5,107 bases of DNA from Phascolarctobacterium sp. (GCA_022718015.1 JAIHZV010000109.1:1-5107), one strand, 5' to 3'. Positions 1 to 5,107 are shown, counted from the stretch's first letter. Program-made: numbers and translations. Notes: generated by a model not told the origin, from the sequence alone.

Positions 1-1272
1 CACCACGAGCAGATATTGCAGCACACCGCTCAAAACACCTGTAAATAAGCCGGAGAAAGGCCCAAGGAAGACGTGCAGCAAATCGCCCAAAAGCGTAGTC
101 GGCAGCGTGATGCCGCCAAACGCCAGCGCCGCAAACAAGGCCACGGTAATCGCGCCCTTCGCGCCAATCTTATAAATGCAGCTCTTCAATTTATAGCTGA
201 ACACAACCAAGGCGCCAAGGCAGAGGAAGGAAAAGCCTACCGCCAAAAGTCCCAGATTATGCGTCTTCGTAATCGTCAGCGGCACCTCCTGCACCTTTTC
301 CTGCCCATTGCCGCTGACCGTAATCCGCAGGCTGTAATCACCTGCCAAAATCGTAAAATAATCTACATAAAGCGGAATAATAAAGGTCTGCGCCTTCTGT
401 CCGTCGAGAGAAATCAGCGCCGTCGTCTCATTATTATTACCGGTATCACCTGCCCAGCCGTGCTCAGAATCATTATCATTTTTGCCTGCCGTACACAGAC
501 CGGGAACGAGCTTGCCCGTAGCCTTGTCGACAAGCTCTGCCTTGAACTTCAGCAAACGCACATCACGCTGCGGATTGCGCATATCCAAAAGCAGGAACGT
601 CGCAGGATGATTGAACACCGCCGACCAGTTCGTCGCGCCGTCGCCCATCATGCGGTTACGAAAGCCCTCCAGCGTCGTATCGCGCACATAAATCACGCCC
701 TCAGCCGCACGCTCATCCTTGTTACCCAGATTGTCGACAGGCAGCGTCACGTTTTGGATATACCAGTTAAACCTGCGGGCATCAGGCTTTTTCTTCTTGC
801 CCACAGCGTCTGCGTCCTGCGCCTTATCCTGCTGCATATCGTAAGTGAACGCCACGTCTCGCTGCTGCTCCCAGCCTTCGCCCTGCACCTGCACCACGAG
901 CTTTTGCTCGCCAGCCTTCGCGCTGCCATCCGGACGCAGGTAAAGCAAATCAAACGTCTGCCCAAAATCAGCTGGCAGCATCCACGCTGAGGTCGCTATA
1001 TTGTGCCCATCCTCAGCTCCCGCCTGCCATTTATCATCAGGCAGCGCACTAAAGCCCTCCGGCAGAATAACCTTCAAACGCGCCTGCTGCTCATGCGGCA
1101 CATCAAAGCTTTTTATATTTATATAAAGCGGCATCGTACTGCCGCCATGAACAACATGCTTATCACTCTTATCCAAATTATATGGATAAACAACATCAAG
1201 GCTGACGCCAGCCCACGCCAGCTGCGTACATAAAAGCAGCAGCAGCGTCAAAACGATACTTCGTAGCTTCAT
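1..1272 (-). CDS. Secreted/membrane protein with C-terminal multi-helix, ECF S-component-like domain (3' end beyond window)
   Basis: The frame is open from the ATG at 1270-1272 to the window edge, giving 424 codons with no stop. The N-terminus is a clear signal peptide: MKLRS, a leucine-rich core, and a likely cut after AWA near residue 21. Residues about 22-335 look like an extracytoplasmic, beta-rich region with a lysine-rich linker near 158-162. A first hydrophobic helix spans about 339-360. After a short basic loop comes a second hydrophobic block from about 370 (GAKGAITVALFAALAFGG) running through PTTLLGDLLHVFLGPFSG to the edge. This last block resembles ECF-transporter S components or CbiM-like permeases by eye; that is a tentative family guess, and no substrate can be named. 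The start is supported by AAAGGA six bases upstream and by the signal peptide. TonB-dependent receptors to the right make a role in uptake plausible. The gene is GC-richer than the receptor. The C-terminus is missing from the window, not from the gene. Confidence 0.8.
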   Translation of the reverse strand, partial: MKLRSIVLTLLLLLCTQLAWAGVSLDVVYPYNLDKSDKHVVHGGSTMPLYINIKSFDVPHEQQARLKVILPEGFSALPDDKWQAGAEDGHNIATSAWMLPADFGQTFDLLYLRPDGSAKAGEQKLVVQVQGEGWEQQRDVAFTYDMQQDKAQDADAVGKKKKPDARRFNWYIQNVTLPVDNLGNKDERAAEGVIYVRDTTLEGFRNRMMGDGATNWSAVFNHPATFLLLDMRNPQRDVRLLKFKAELVDKATGKLVPGLCTAGKNDNDSEHGWAGDTGNNNETTALISLDGQKAQTFIIPLYVDYFTILAGDYSLRITVSGNGQEKVQEVPLTITKTHNLGLLAVGFSFLCLGALVVFSYKLKSCIYKIGAKGAITVALFAALAFGGITLPTTLLGDLLHVFLGPFSGLFTGVLSGVLQYLLVV

Positions 1273-1323
1273 GGATAATCCTTTCTTGTTCGTAACTCAT
1301 CAACTTATTTTATGACATACATT

Positions 1324-1357
1324 ATTATATTACACCATATACTCAGAAAAGAGTCAA
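1324..1357 (-). promoter_or_regulatory. Putative sigma-A promoter of the membrane-protein gene
   Basis: On the minus strand TTGACT (1352-1357) is followed after 17 bp by TGTAAT (1329-1334). A better -10 match, TATAAT (1324-1329), overlaps it but would need a 22-bp spacer. Transcription would start roughly 50 bases before the ATG at 1272, giving a short leader that contains the AAAGGA ribosome binding site (1279-1284). The site lies just downstream of the structured terminator-like element, which fits an independently transcribed gene. Confidence 0.5.
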
Positions 1358-1397
1358 GTATTTTCACAATTAACTGAAGTATAGAGAAGATTTATAT

Positions 1398-1510
1398 AAA
1401 AAAGAAGCCGTCGCACTAAGCTCTTCATCAGCTGTCCTCTGCCCCTGAGGGAGTGCGGCGCGAAGGCGCCTTAACAGCCAGCGAGAGGTATCTTAATGCG
1501 ACAGTCCTTC
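1398..1510 (-). terminator. Long structured element ending in a T-run; terminator or REP/MITE-like repeat
   Basis: Outer arms 1408-1420 and 1492-1504 pair over 13 bp, extended after a 2-nt bulge by GAAG/CTTC (1404-1407 with 1507-1510). The two imperfect positions are G-U pairs in minus-strand RNA but A-C mismatches in plus-strand RNA, so the fold favours minus-strand transcription. Six T residues follow on the minus strand (1398-1403), as in an intrinsic terminator for the secreted-protein gene ending at 1535. The roughly 70-nt interior holds GGCGC/GCGCC (1457-1461 with 1466-1470), CCTCT/AGAGG (1436-1440 with 1484-1488) and GCTGT/ACAGC (1431-1435 with 1474-1478). The last two cross each other, so they are alternatives or a pseudoknot. 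This is much larger than a plain terminator, and its boundaries suggest a dispersed palindromic repeat. The stretch between the two genes (1273-1534) otherwise holds only a promoter and a ribosome binding site. Confidence 0.65.
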
Positions 1511-1534
1511 ATGCTTTACCGAATTATATTTAGT

Positions 1535-2086
1535 TTATTTCATGCACGCATCACGCGGCAAACCAAGCTGCTCGCAGATATCGCCCCATTTTTGCTGACG
1601 TGTCTTCATCGCCAGCAGCTCTTCCACACTTTTGTCGCAGTGACGAGAGATAAAAATTGCGCGCTTCACCTGATGCGAAGCATAGCCAAGCTTCATATAT
1701 TTAGTCGTCAGCTTCTTATCCAAGCCAAAAAGACGCTGCAAACGATTAGCCTTGTATTCCAGCTCGCCCTTCGCCAGCTTCTCCGGCGTCAGGCCAAGCA
1801 GATAATCTACGCGTGTCCAAACGTACCTCTCGCGCAAAGCCGCAACCTCAGCCAACGGCTTCTTGGCAGCATACGCGTGCAAGCACAGCTTCTTCAGCTC
1901 CATGTAGCTTATGCCGCTATCAAAATATTTGCCAAGCTCTTCCTTATCAAACAAAAAGCTGTTATACAAGCCCGTAAGCGCCTTCTCGCGGTCCATGGGC
2001 TTCTTGCCTGCGGCGCTGGCGGTGGCTCCACCAATGACGAACAAGCCGCACAGCGTCAGGCAGAGAATCAGGGTTAATTTTTTCAT
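1535..2086 (-). CDS. Small secreted helical protein of unknown function with an internal duplication
   Basis: A 183-residue protein that I do not recognise as a named family. MKKLTLILCL and a hydrophobic stretch to GGATASAAG form a signal peptide, probably cut after residue 26, so the mature protein of about 157 residues should be periplasmic or surface-exposed; no lipobox cysteine follows. The rest is charged and predicted by eye to be helical, with no transmembrane segment. Two halves resemble each other: about residues 41-102 and 115-178. Both have a KY pair (53-54, 129-130), a glycine four residues later, a basic patch, a conserved tryptophan (90, 167) and an LGL motif (97-99, 174-176). 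GGGGGT (2092-2097), which pairs with the anti-Shine-Dalgarno sequence with one G-U, sits 5 bases before the ATG and supports this start. A receptor gene lies upstream with a terminator between, so it may be expressed by read-through. Codon use is GC-rich, like the membrane-protein gene to the left. Confidence 0.85.
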   Translation of the reverse strand: MKKLTLILCLTLCGLFVIGGATASAAGKKPMDREKALTGLYNSFLFDKEELGKYFDSGISYMELKKLCLHAYAAKKPLAEVAALRERYVWTRVDYLLGLTPEKLAKGELEYKANRLQRLFGLDKKLTTKYMKLGYASHQVKRAIFISRHCDKSVEELLAMKTRQQKWGDICEQLGLPRDACMK

Positions 2087-2107
2087 GCTGTACCCCCGTG
2101 ATGATTT

Positions 2108-2134
2108 AAAAAGGGGCGGCGCGAAAGCGCCGCC
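2108..2134 (-). terminator. Intrinsic terminator after the TonB-dependent receptor
   Basis: A perfect 8-bp GC-only stem (GGCGGCGC with GCGCCGCC, 2115-2122 and 2127-2134) with a 4-nt loop is followed on the minus strand by CC and five T residues (2108-2112). It begins 14 bases past the receptor stop codon. The T-run ends only 21 bases before the start codon of the next gene, leaving no room for a promoter between them. Confidence 0.85.
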
Positions 2135-2148
2135 GTTAGAGTTAAGTG

Positions 2149-4134
2149 TTAGAAGCTGTATTCATACCCAACCATGAAGTTGCGTCCTAAGGAATAAAAA
2201 TTCGATGTACTGTTACTTGTGATATCCAATCTATCAAATATGTTGTTGACATGTAAATATGCCTTTTGGTTTTTCTCAGGAGCATAGGTAAAATGCAAAT
2301 CAGTAAAGCATTGCGGCTTAAGCTCTCTTTCAGGCTTAGAGATGGATGCTCTAGTAGACATCCTATCGCCTACAAAGTTCACAGACATGCTAGCAGCAAA
2401 TTTACTCTGTGTATAATCCACAGCACCTTGCAGCTGATACTTATTATATATTTGATGCCAATCCATATCACCGTAGTTATGAATATTTTGAGCTTTGGGA
2501 TTTTGGTATGCAGCTCCCCAACGTGTAGACCAATTATCATCATGCTTTATTGCATAAGATAATTCTAAACCAGTGTTTTTTACATCTTCATTAAAATAAT
2601 CTACTTCACTAACACTGCCATCTGTACCATATTTAACATCAGCATCTATAGAGTCCTTAATTTTGTAATTAAACAAAGCAAAGCGTAAACTTCCTTTACC
2701 AATATTCGATTTGTAACCAATCTCATAATGTGTTCCCTGTTCAGGTTTCAAATCTAGAGAAGGATTCATATTGCCATTGCCGAAAAGCTGAGTCAAATTA
2801 GGCAAACGGAATGACTTGCCAACCTTAGCATACAAACTACTCTCATCGTCCAACTTATAAATATATTGGAGTTCGGGAGTAAATTTGCTTAAGTTATTAT
2901 TGTGAGTATATTTGCTAGTACCAGTTTTATTATCTTTCTGGTAACCATCACAACCTGTTGCCCACGTTTCACGGGCATTGAAAACTAAATTTGATTTATC
3001 GGATACCTTCCAATCATAAGAAGCATAAATAGAATAGTTATCACGTTGGTATGTGCTATTATTATTTTTGCTTGACGAGAACAAATCCATATCCTCTTTT
3101 TGATAACCTGCGCCAATTAATAATTTATTTTCTCCTATGTCAAATGATTTTTGCAAATCAATATTTGTATTATGCCCTTTACGCCAGCTATACGGAGATT
3201 TGGTGCCTAACACTCCCTTAGTGAACTTAGCAAGATCATATGACTTTTCTTGAGTCCCATAAGATACGTTGGCTTTTAAACCGTCTTTATCATATTGCAA
3301 TAAAAACATGTTATCTGTATCTTCGTAGTAATTATTTTGTGAACGAGTGCCAGACAAAGCTTTTTTTTGCCAATACTGGTGCTCATTCTTCGAATAACTA
3401 TGTGTAAAAGTCAAACCATCAAGCATTTGCCAATTCCATAAAACACTCTTTCTTTCGCCTTTACCGTAATCATATACATTAGTCTTTGCAGTCGGCTTGC
3501 CTACATAACCACTCATGTTATCAGCTTTACCACGTTTTTCATAACCTGCAACAATGTTAAACTTATCAGCACCAACACTTACATTATAACGTTGTTTACC
3601 AAAATTACCTGCAGCAACTTTAATAGTATTGCTCATTGTTTTCTTAGTGATAATGTTAATTACACCACCAGTGGCTTCACTACCATATAAAACAGAGCCA
3701 CCGCCCTTTACTACCTCTATTTTTTCAATAGACTCTGTTGGGATATCCTCCAAGTTATACTTACCGTCCTGGTTCATAGGAACACCATTAACCAAAACCA
3801 AAGTTCCCTTTTCAACACCACGAATCATAACCTTGCTGGTCATTGTACCCATACCAGTACCATTGAAACCTTGAGATTGTGTATTAACGCCCAACGTATT
3901 TTGCAATACATCATAAGCATTGGCAGCACTGCTTTTTTCAATTTGTTCTTCAGAATAAACCTCAACAACAGCAGGAATATCTACGTCCTTTTTCTCCGTT
4001 CTCGTTGCCGTAACAACCATTTGATCAAGAGAATACTCTTGCAGTTCTTCAGCGAATACACTTGTGCCCCCCCACATCACAGAACCTGTAATGAGAGCCG
4101 TCATCAATAAACCTTTTGAAACACTACATTTCAT
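2149..4134 (-). CDS. TonB-dependent outer-membrane receptor, complete
   Basis: A 661-residue ligand-gated outer-membrane transporter driven by TonB-ExbB-ExbD. The signal peptide ends at about residue 28 (SVFA before EE). A TonB-box-like DQMVVTAT follows at 37-44. The plug domain runs from about 51 to 163 with the usual landmarks: IRGV (104-107), LVNGVPM (114-120), the IEVVKGGGSVLYGSEATGG block (139-157) and VINIIT. The rest is a 22-strand-type beta barrel with many alternating aromatic and polar strands, ending YEYSF with the terminal phenylalanine typical of barrel insertion. The length is normal for BtuB/FepA/haem-type receptors. The ligand cannot be read from the sequence; a siderophore, haem or cobalamin are all possible. 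The start is fixed by AGGAGT (4145-4150) ten bases upstream and by the signal peptide. It has its own promoter and terminator, so it is probably monocistronic. It is clearly more AT-rich than the two genes to its left. Confidence 0.95.
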   Translation of the reverse strand: MKCSVSKGLLMTALITGSVMWGGTSVFAEELQEYSLDQMVVTATRTEKKDVDIPAVVEVYSEEQIEKSSAANAYDVLQNTLGVNTQSQGFNGTGMGTMTSKVMIRGVEKGTLVLVNGVPMNQDGKYNLEDIPTESIEKIEVVKGGGSVLYGSEATGGVINIITKKTMSNTIKVAAGNFGKQRYNVSVGADKFNIVAGYEKRGKADNMSGYVGKPTAKTNVYDYGKGERKSVLWNWQMLDGLTFTHSYSKNEHQYWQKKALSGTRSQNNYYEDTDNMFLLQYDKDGLKANVSYGTQEKSYDLAKFTKGVLGTKSPYSWRKGHNTNIDLQKSFDIGENKLLIGAGYQKEDMDLFSSSKNNNSTYQRDNYSIYASYDWKVSDKSNLVFNARETWATGCDGYQKDNKTGTSKYTHNNNLSKFTPELQYIYKLDDESSLYAKVGKSFRLPNLTQLFGNGNMNPSLDLKPEQGTHYEIGYKSNIGKGSLRFALFNYKIKDSIDADVKYGTDGSVSEVDYFNEDVKNTGLELSYAIKHDDNWSTRWGAAYQNPKAQNIHNYGDMDWHQIYNKYQLQGAVDYTQSKFAASMSVNFVGDRMSTRASISKPERELKPQCFTDLHFTYAPEKNQKAYLHVNNIFDRLDITSNSTSNFYSLGRNFMVGYEYSF

Positions 4135-4268
4135 TTTTACTCAAACTCCTATCAAAAAAATATTTTATTGAAAAGCCTTCGCATATCCAGTCTTGCATGG
4201 TCATATGCTGCTAGCTTCACAATCGGCAAGAAAAAGTTCTAGTATATCTGTTTCTTTAGATAGAACCA
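4135..4268 (-). other. 5' leader of the receptor mRNA with two possible hairpins
   Basis: If the promoter call is right, the receptor has a leader of roughly 130 nt. One possible hairpin pairs GTTCTA with TAGAAC (4236-4241 and 4261-4266), continued by TCT/AGA across a 5-nt bulge. A second pairs 4181-4189 (GCATATCCA on the plus strand) with TGG and ATATGC (4198-4208) across a 2-nt bulge. A T-run (4154-4160) and the AGGAGT ribosome binding site follow. I see no B12 box or other riboswitch signature, so the leader is flagged only as possibly structured. Confidence 0.35.
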
Positions 4269-4274
4269 AGTCTT

Positions 4275-4305
4275 ATTATAAACTATATACCCGCTTGATA
4301 GTCAA
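4275..4305 (-). promoter_or_regulatory. Putative promoter of the TonB-dependent receptor, overlapped by a short palindrome
   Basis: TTGACT (4300-4305) and TATAAT (4275-4280) lie on the minus strand with a 19-bp spacer, longer than ideal; shifting the -10 to TTATAA gives 18 bp. The -35 sits inside the inverted repeat CTTGA-N3-TCAAG (4294-4306), which could be an operator for a regulator that is not encoded here. No recognisable Fur box (GATAATGATAATCATTATC type) was seen. The promoter lies just after the bidirectional terminator, so the receptor is insulated from the antitoxin gene. Confidence 0.55.
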
Positions 4306-4316
4306 GGGAGAGTTTG

Positions 4317-4357
4317 AAAAAAGCGCTATCGCAATATCCCTGCGATAGCGCTTTTTT
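4317..4357. terminator. Bidirectional intrinsic terminator
   Basis: A perfect 12-bp stem (AGCGCTATCGCA with TGCGATAGCGCT, 4322-4333 and 4341-4352) with a 7-nt loop is extended by A/T pairs to 17 bp, giving a T-run on either strand. In its minus-strand role it closes the antitoxin transcript, about 34 bases after the toxin remnant, and separates it from the receptor promoter. No plus-strand gene is seen that would use the other direction. Confidence 0.9.
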
Positions 4358-4390
4358 ATATGCAAGTATACTAAACTTTAGCTACCAAAT

Positions 4391-4477
4391 TCACCTAAAC
4401 AAATCACTGTGCGTTCCTGTATATGATAAAAACAACAATAATTTATCCTCGAAATCACCATGTAAGGTTAGAAATAC
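4391..4477 (-). pseudogene. Remnant of a YafQ/RelE-family toxin (C-terminal 28 codons only)
   Basis: Immediately after the antitoxin stop codon (TAG, 4482-4484) a start-less frame of 28 sense codons ends DKLLLFLSYTGTHSDLFR and then TGA (4391-4393). From knowledge of the family, YafQ-type mRNA-cleaving RelE-fold toxins usually end in a strand followed by TGTHSDLF or a close variant, with the histidine being part of the active region. The partner toxin would be expected exactly here, just downstream of a DinJ-type antitoxin. A full toxin is about 90 residues; roughly the first 60-70 are absent, there is no in-frame start codon, and the frame is closed upstream by TGA at 4478-4480. I infer an internal deletion that removed the start and core of the gene but left the last codons. 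The fragment cannot encode an active toxin. The first few codons (VFLTLHGDFE) may or may not be homologous. Confidence 0.7.
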
Positions 4478-4481
4478 TCAA

Positions 4482-4763
4482 CTATTTCAGAACATCCTCA
4501 AACATTTCTTCTGTACTATTATAAGTCTTGTACTTCTCTGGATGTTGTTTCATGTCATTGATTTCTTGTAAAATCTCTAATACTTCTTTATTCTCAGTTC
4601 TATCATAACCAACATCGAAAGGAATTCTATGCTCTCTAAGCGTTTTTTTTACAAACATCGTAAAGGCTGTGGTCATGTTGATACCCACTTCATCACAAAA
4701 AGCTTCAAACTGTTTTTTTAATTCACGGTTCATTCTGATATTAACATTTATATTTGCTTCCAT
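4482..4763 (-). CDS. RelB/DinJ-family antitoxin (orphan)
   Basis: A 93-residue protein with the layout of DinJ/RelB antitoxins. The N-terminal beta strand NINVNIRM (4-11) and two helices, about 13-26 and 30-46, form the ribbon-helix-helix DNA-binding dimer; the segment GINMTTAFTMFVKKTLREHR followed by IPFDV is characteristic. The acidic, helical C-terminus (about 58-93, ending EEMFEDVLK) is where such antitoxins wrap their toxin. The start at 4763 is chosen because AGAGGT (4771-4776) sits seven bases upstream and the strand begins right after it. An in-frame TTG further upstream lies inside the -35 box and cannot be used. The normal job is to neutralise a YafQ-type endoribonuclease and repress the operon; the partner here survives only as a remnant, so the protein may now act only as a repressor, or protect against a related toxin elsewhere. 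The operator before it looks intact. Confidence 0.9.
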   Translation of the reverse strand: MEANINVNIRMNRELKKQFEAFCDEVGINMTTAFTMFVKKTLREHRIPFDVGYDRTENKEVLEILQEINDMKQHPEKYKTYNSTEEMFEDVLK

Positions 4764-4782
4764 TTTTATCACCTCTATTTTT

Positions 4783-4811
4783 ATTTTAGTATTAATTAAA
4801 GGCGTTGTCAA
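4783..4811 (-). promoter_or_regulatory. Strong sigma-A promoter of the antitoxin gene
   Basis: On the minus strand TTGACA (4806-4811) is an exact -35 consensus, followed by a 17-bp spacer and TAAAAT (4783-4788), a close -10 match. The start point would fall near 4776, only about a dozen bases before the ATG, so the leader is very short and begins at or within the ribosome binding site. Confidence 0.8.
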
Positions 4812-4836
4812 TACTATGTCTTTAATTAATACTAAA
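4785..4836. promoter_or_regulatory. Perfect 17-bp inverted repeat: likely antitoxin operator
   Basis: TTTAGTATTAATTAAAG (4785-4801) recurs as its exact reverse complement at 4820-4836, separated by 18 bp. The left arm covers the spacer and most of the -10 box; the right arm lies just upstream of the -35, so bound protein would cover the promoter. RelB/DinJ-type ribbon-helix-helix antitoxins are known to repress their own promoters through inverted repeats; assignment of this one is inference from position. The hexamer AGTATT occurs in each arm and once more, in reverse orientation, in the centre (4810-4815). Confidence 0.75.
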
Positions 4837-4858
4837 TTTCATGTAAACTTCCTGTAGC

Positions 4859-4883
4859 AAAAAAAGCGGCGCGAATGCGCCGC
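4859..4883 (-). terminator. Intrinsic terminator of the right-hand TonB-dependent receptor
   Basis: A perfect 7-bp stem (GCGGCGC with GCGCCGC, 4866-4872 and 4877-4883) with a 4-nt loop, followed on the minus strand by seven T residues (4859-4865). It begins 18 bases past the receptor stop codon and separates the receptor from the antitoxin promoter. Confidence 0.88.
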
Positions 4884-4901
4884 CTCAGCTTGTTTATCGG
4901 A

Positions 4902-5107
4902 TTAGAAAGTATAGTTATAGGTCAGCATCCAGTTAAACGGCATACCCCAGTTTTCATACTTATTAATAGTATCATCTCTGTCCAAAATATTATTCAATGT
5001 CAGGGATGCAGAATGATGCTCGTCAGCTTTATAGGTAAAGTTTGCATTCAACAGGCTTCTGTGCGGAATGCTGTGATCACTACCTTTAACACCTAAACTG
5101 TTATAAT
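4902..5107 (-). CDS. TonB-dependent outer-membrane receptor, C-terminal 67 codons (5' end beyond window)
   Basis: The frame runs from the window edge to TAA at 4902-4904. It encodes the last strands of an outer-membrane beta barrel: HRSLLNANFTYKADEHHSA, then SLTLNNILDRDD, and an ending NWMLTYNYTF with a terminal phenylalanine. The tail matches the layout of the complete receptor to the left: both have a strand, an L/V-NNI-x-DR-x-D motif and a final aromatic strand ending in F. This NNIFDR-like motif is typical of the penultimate strand of TonB-dependent receptors. The ligand cannot be inferred from so short a piece. The gene is a likely paralogue of the complete receptor, on the same strand, with the antitoxin locus between them. 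Confidence 0.88.
   Translation of the reverse strand, partial: YNSLGVKGSDHSIPHRSLLNANFTYKADEHHSASLTLNNILDRDDTINKYENWGMPFNWMLTYNYTF

Noticed and set aside
73..990. A 305-codon open frame on the plus strand
   Set aside because: It is antisense to the GC-rich secreted/membrane protein gene, is unusually rich in arginine, glutamine and histidine, and has no ribosome binding site; it is a shadow of the real gene.
1496..2077. A 193-codon open frame on the plus strand
   Set aside because: It overlaps the signal-peptide-bearing minus-strand gene almost completely, starts within the structured element and has no domain-like features.
4135..4310. Cobalamin riboswitch in the receptor leader
   Set aside because: No GCCACTG-like B12 box or other conserved core of the class is present on the minus strand.
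4365..4372. AGTATACT palindrome resembling the AGTATT cores of the antitoxin operator
   Set aside because: It is only 8 bp, lies after the toxin remnant rather than at a promoter, and such AT-rich words are expected by chance here.
4764..4811. Upstream extension of the antitoxin by 16 codons from a TTG
   Set aside because: The TTG lies inside the -35 TTGACA box, the added residues are not part of the antitoxin fold, and a good ribosome binding site precedes the internal ATG.
4669..4857. A 62-codon open frame on the plus strand opposite the antitoxin
   Set aside because: It is hydrophobic only because it mirrors lysine/asparagine codons of the antitoxin, and it has no ribosome binding site.

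Overview
The window reads as chromosome of a diderm Firmicute, most likely of the Negativicutes (the Selenomonas, Megamonas, Veillonella or Dialister kind). It carries TonB-dependent outer-membrane receptors, which need an outer membrane, together with AGGAG- and AGAGGT-type ribosome binding sites, AT-rich sigma-A-like promoters and a RelB/DinJ-type antitoxin of the sort common in gut Firmicutes. The genus is an inference. All recognisable genes lie on the minus strand, so the window is best read from right to left.

Right to left: (1) the last 67 codons of a TonB-dependent receptor (4902-5107), closed by a GC-rich terminator (4859-4883). (2) A small toxin-antitoxin locus: a consensus-like promoter (-35 TTGACA, 17-bp spacer, -10 TAAAAT) embedded in a perfect 17-bp inverted repeat, an intact 93-residue DinJ/RelB-type ribbon-helix-helix antitoxin (4482-4763), and directly after it a start-less 28-codon fragment ending GTHSDLFR, the typical tail of a YafQ/RelE-family toxin (4391-4477). 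The toxin looks deleted, leaving an orphan antitoxin. (3) A 17-bp-stem bidirectional terminator (4317-4357). (4) A promoter and a roughly 130-nt leader with two possible hairpins, leading to a complete 661-residue TonB-dependent receptor (2149-4134). (5) A GC-rich terminator (2108-2134), then, only about 20 nt later, a 183-residue secreted protein with an internal duplication (1535-2086). (6) A 113-bp structured element ending in a T-run on the minus strand (1398-1510), then a promoter. (7) The first 424 codons of a secreted/membrane protein with a large extracytoplasmic part and a C-terminal multi-helix domain that resembles ECF-transporter S components or CbiM-like permeases (1-1272); it runs off the left edge.

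The likely theme is nutrient uptake across two membranes: outer-membrane receptors take a scarce ligand (siderophore, haem, cobalamin or another metal complex; the sequence does not say which) into the periplasm, and the secreted and membrane proteins to the left could act there or in the inner membrane. The complete receptor and the antitoxin are visibly more AT-rich than the two genes on the left, suggesting a mosaic locus. No tRNA, rRNA, CRISPR array or insertion sequence was seen.
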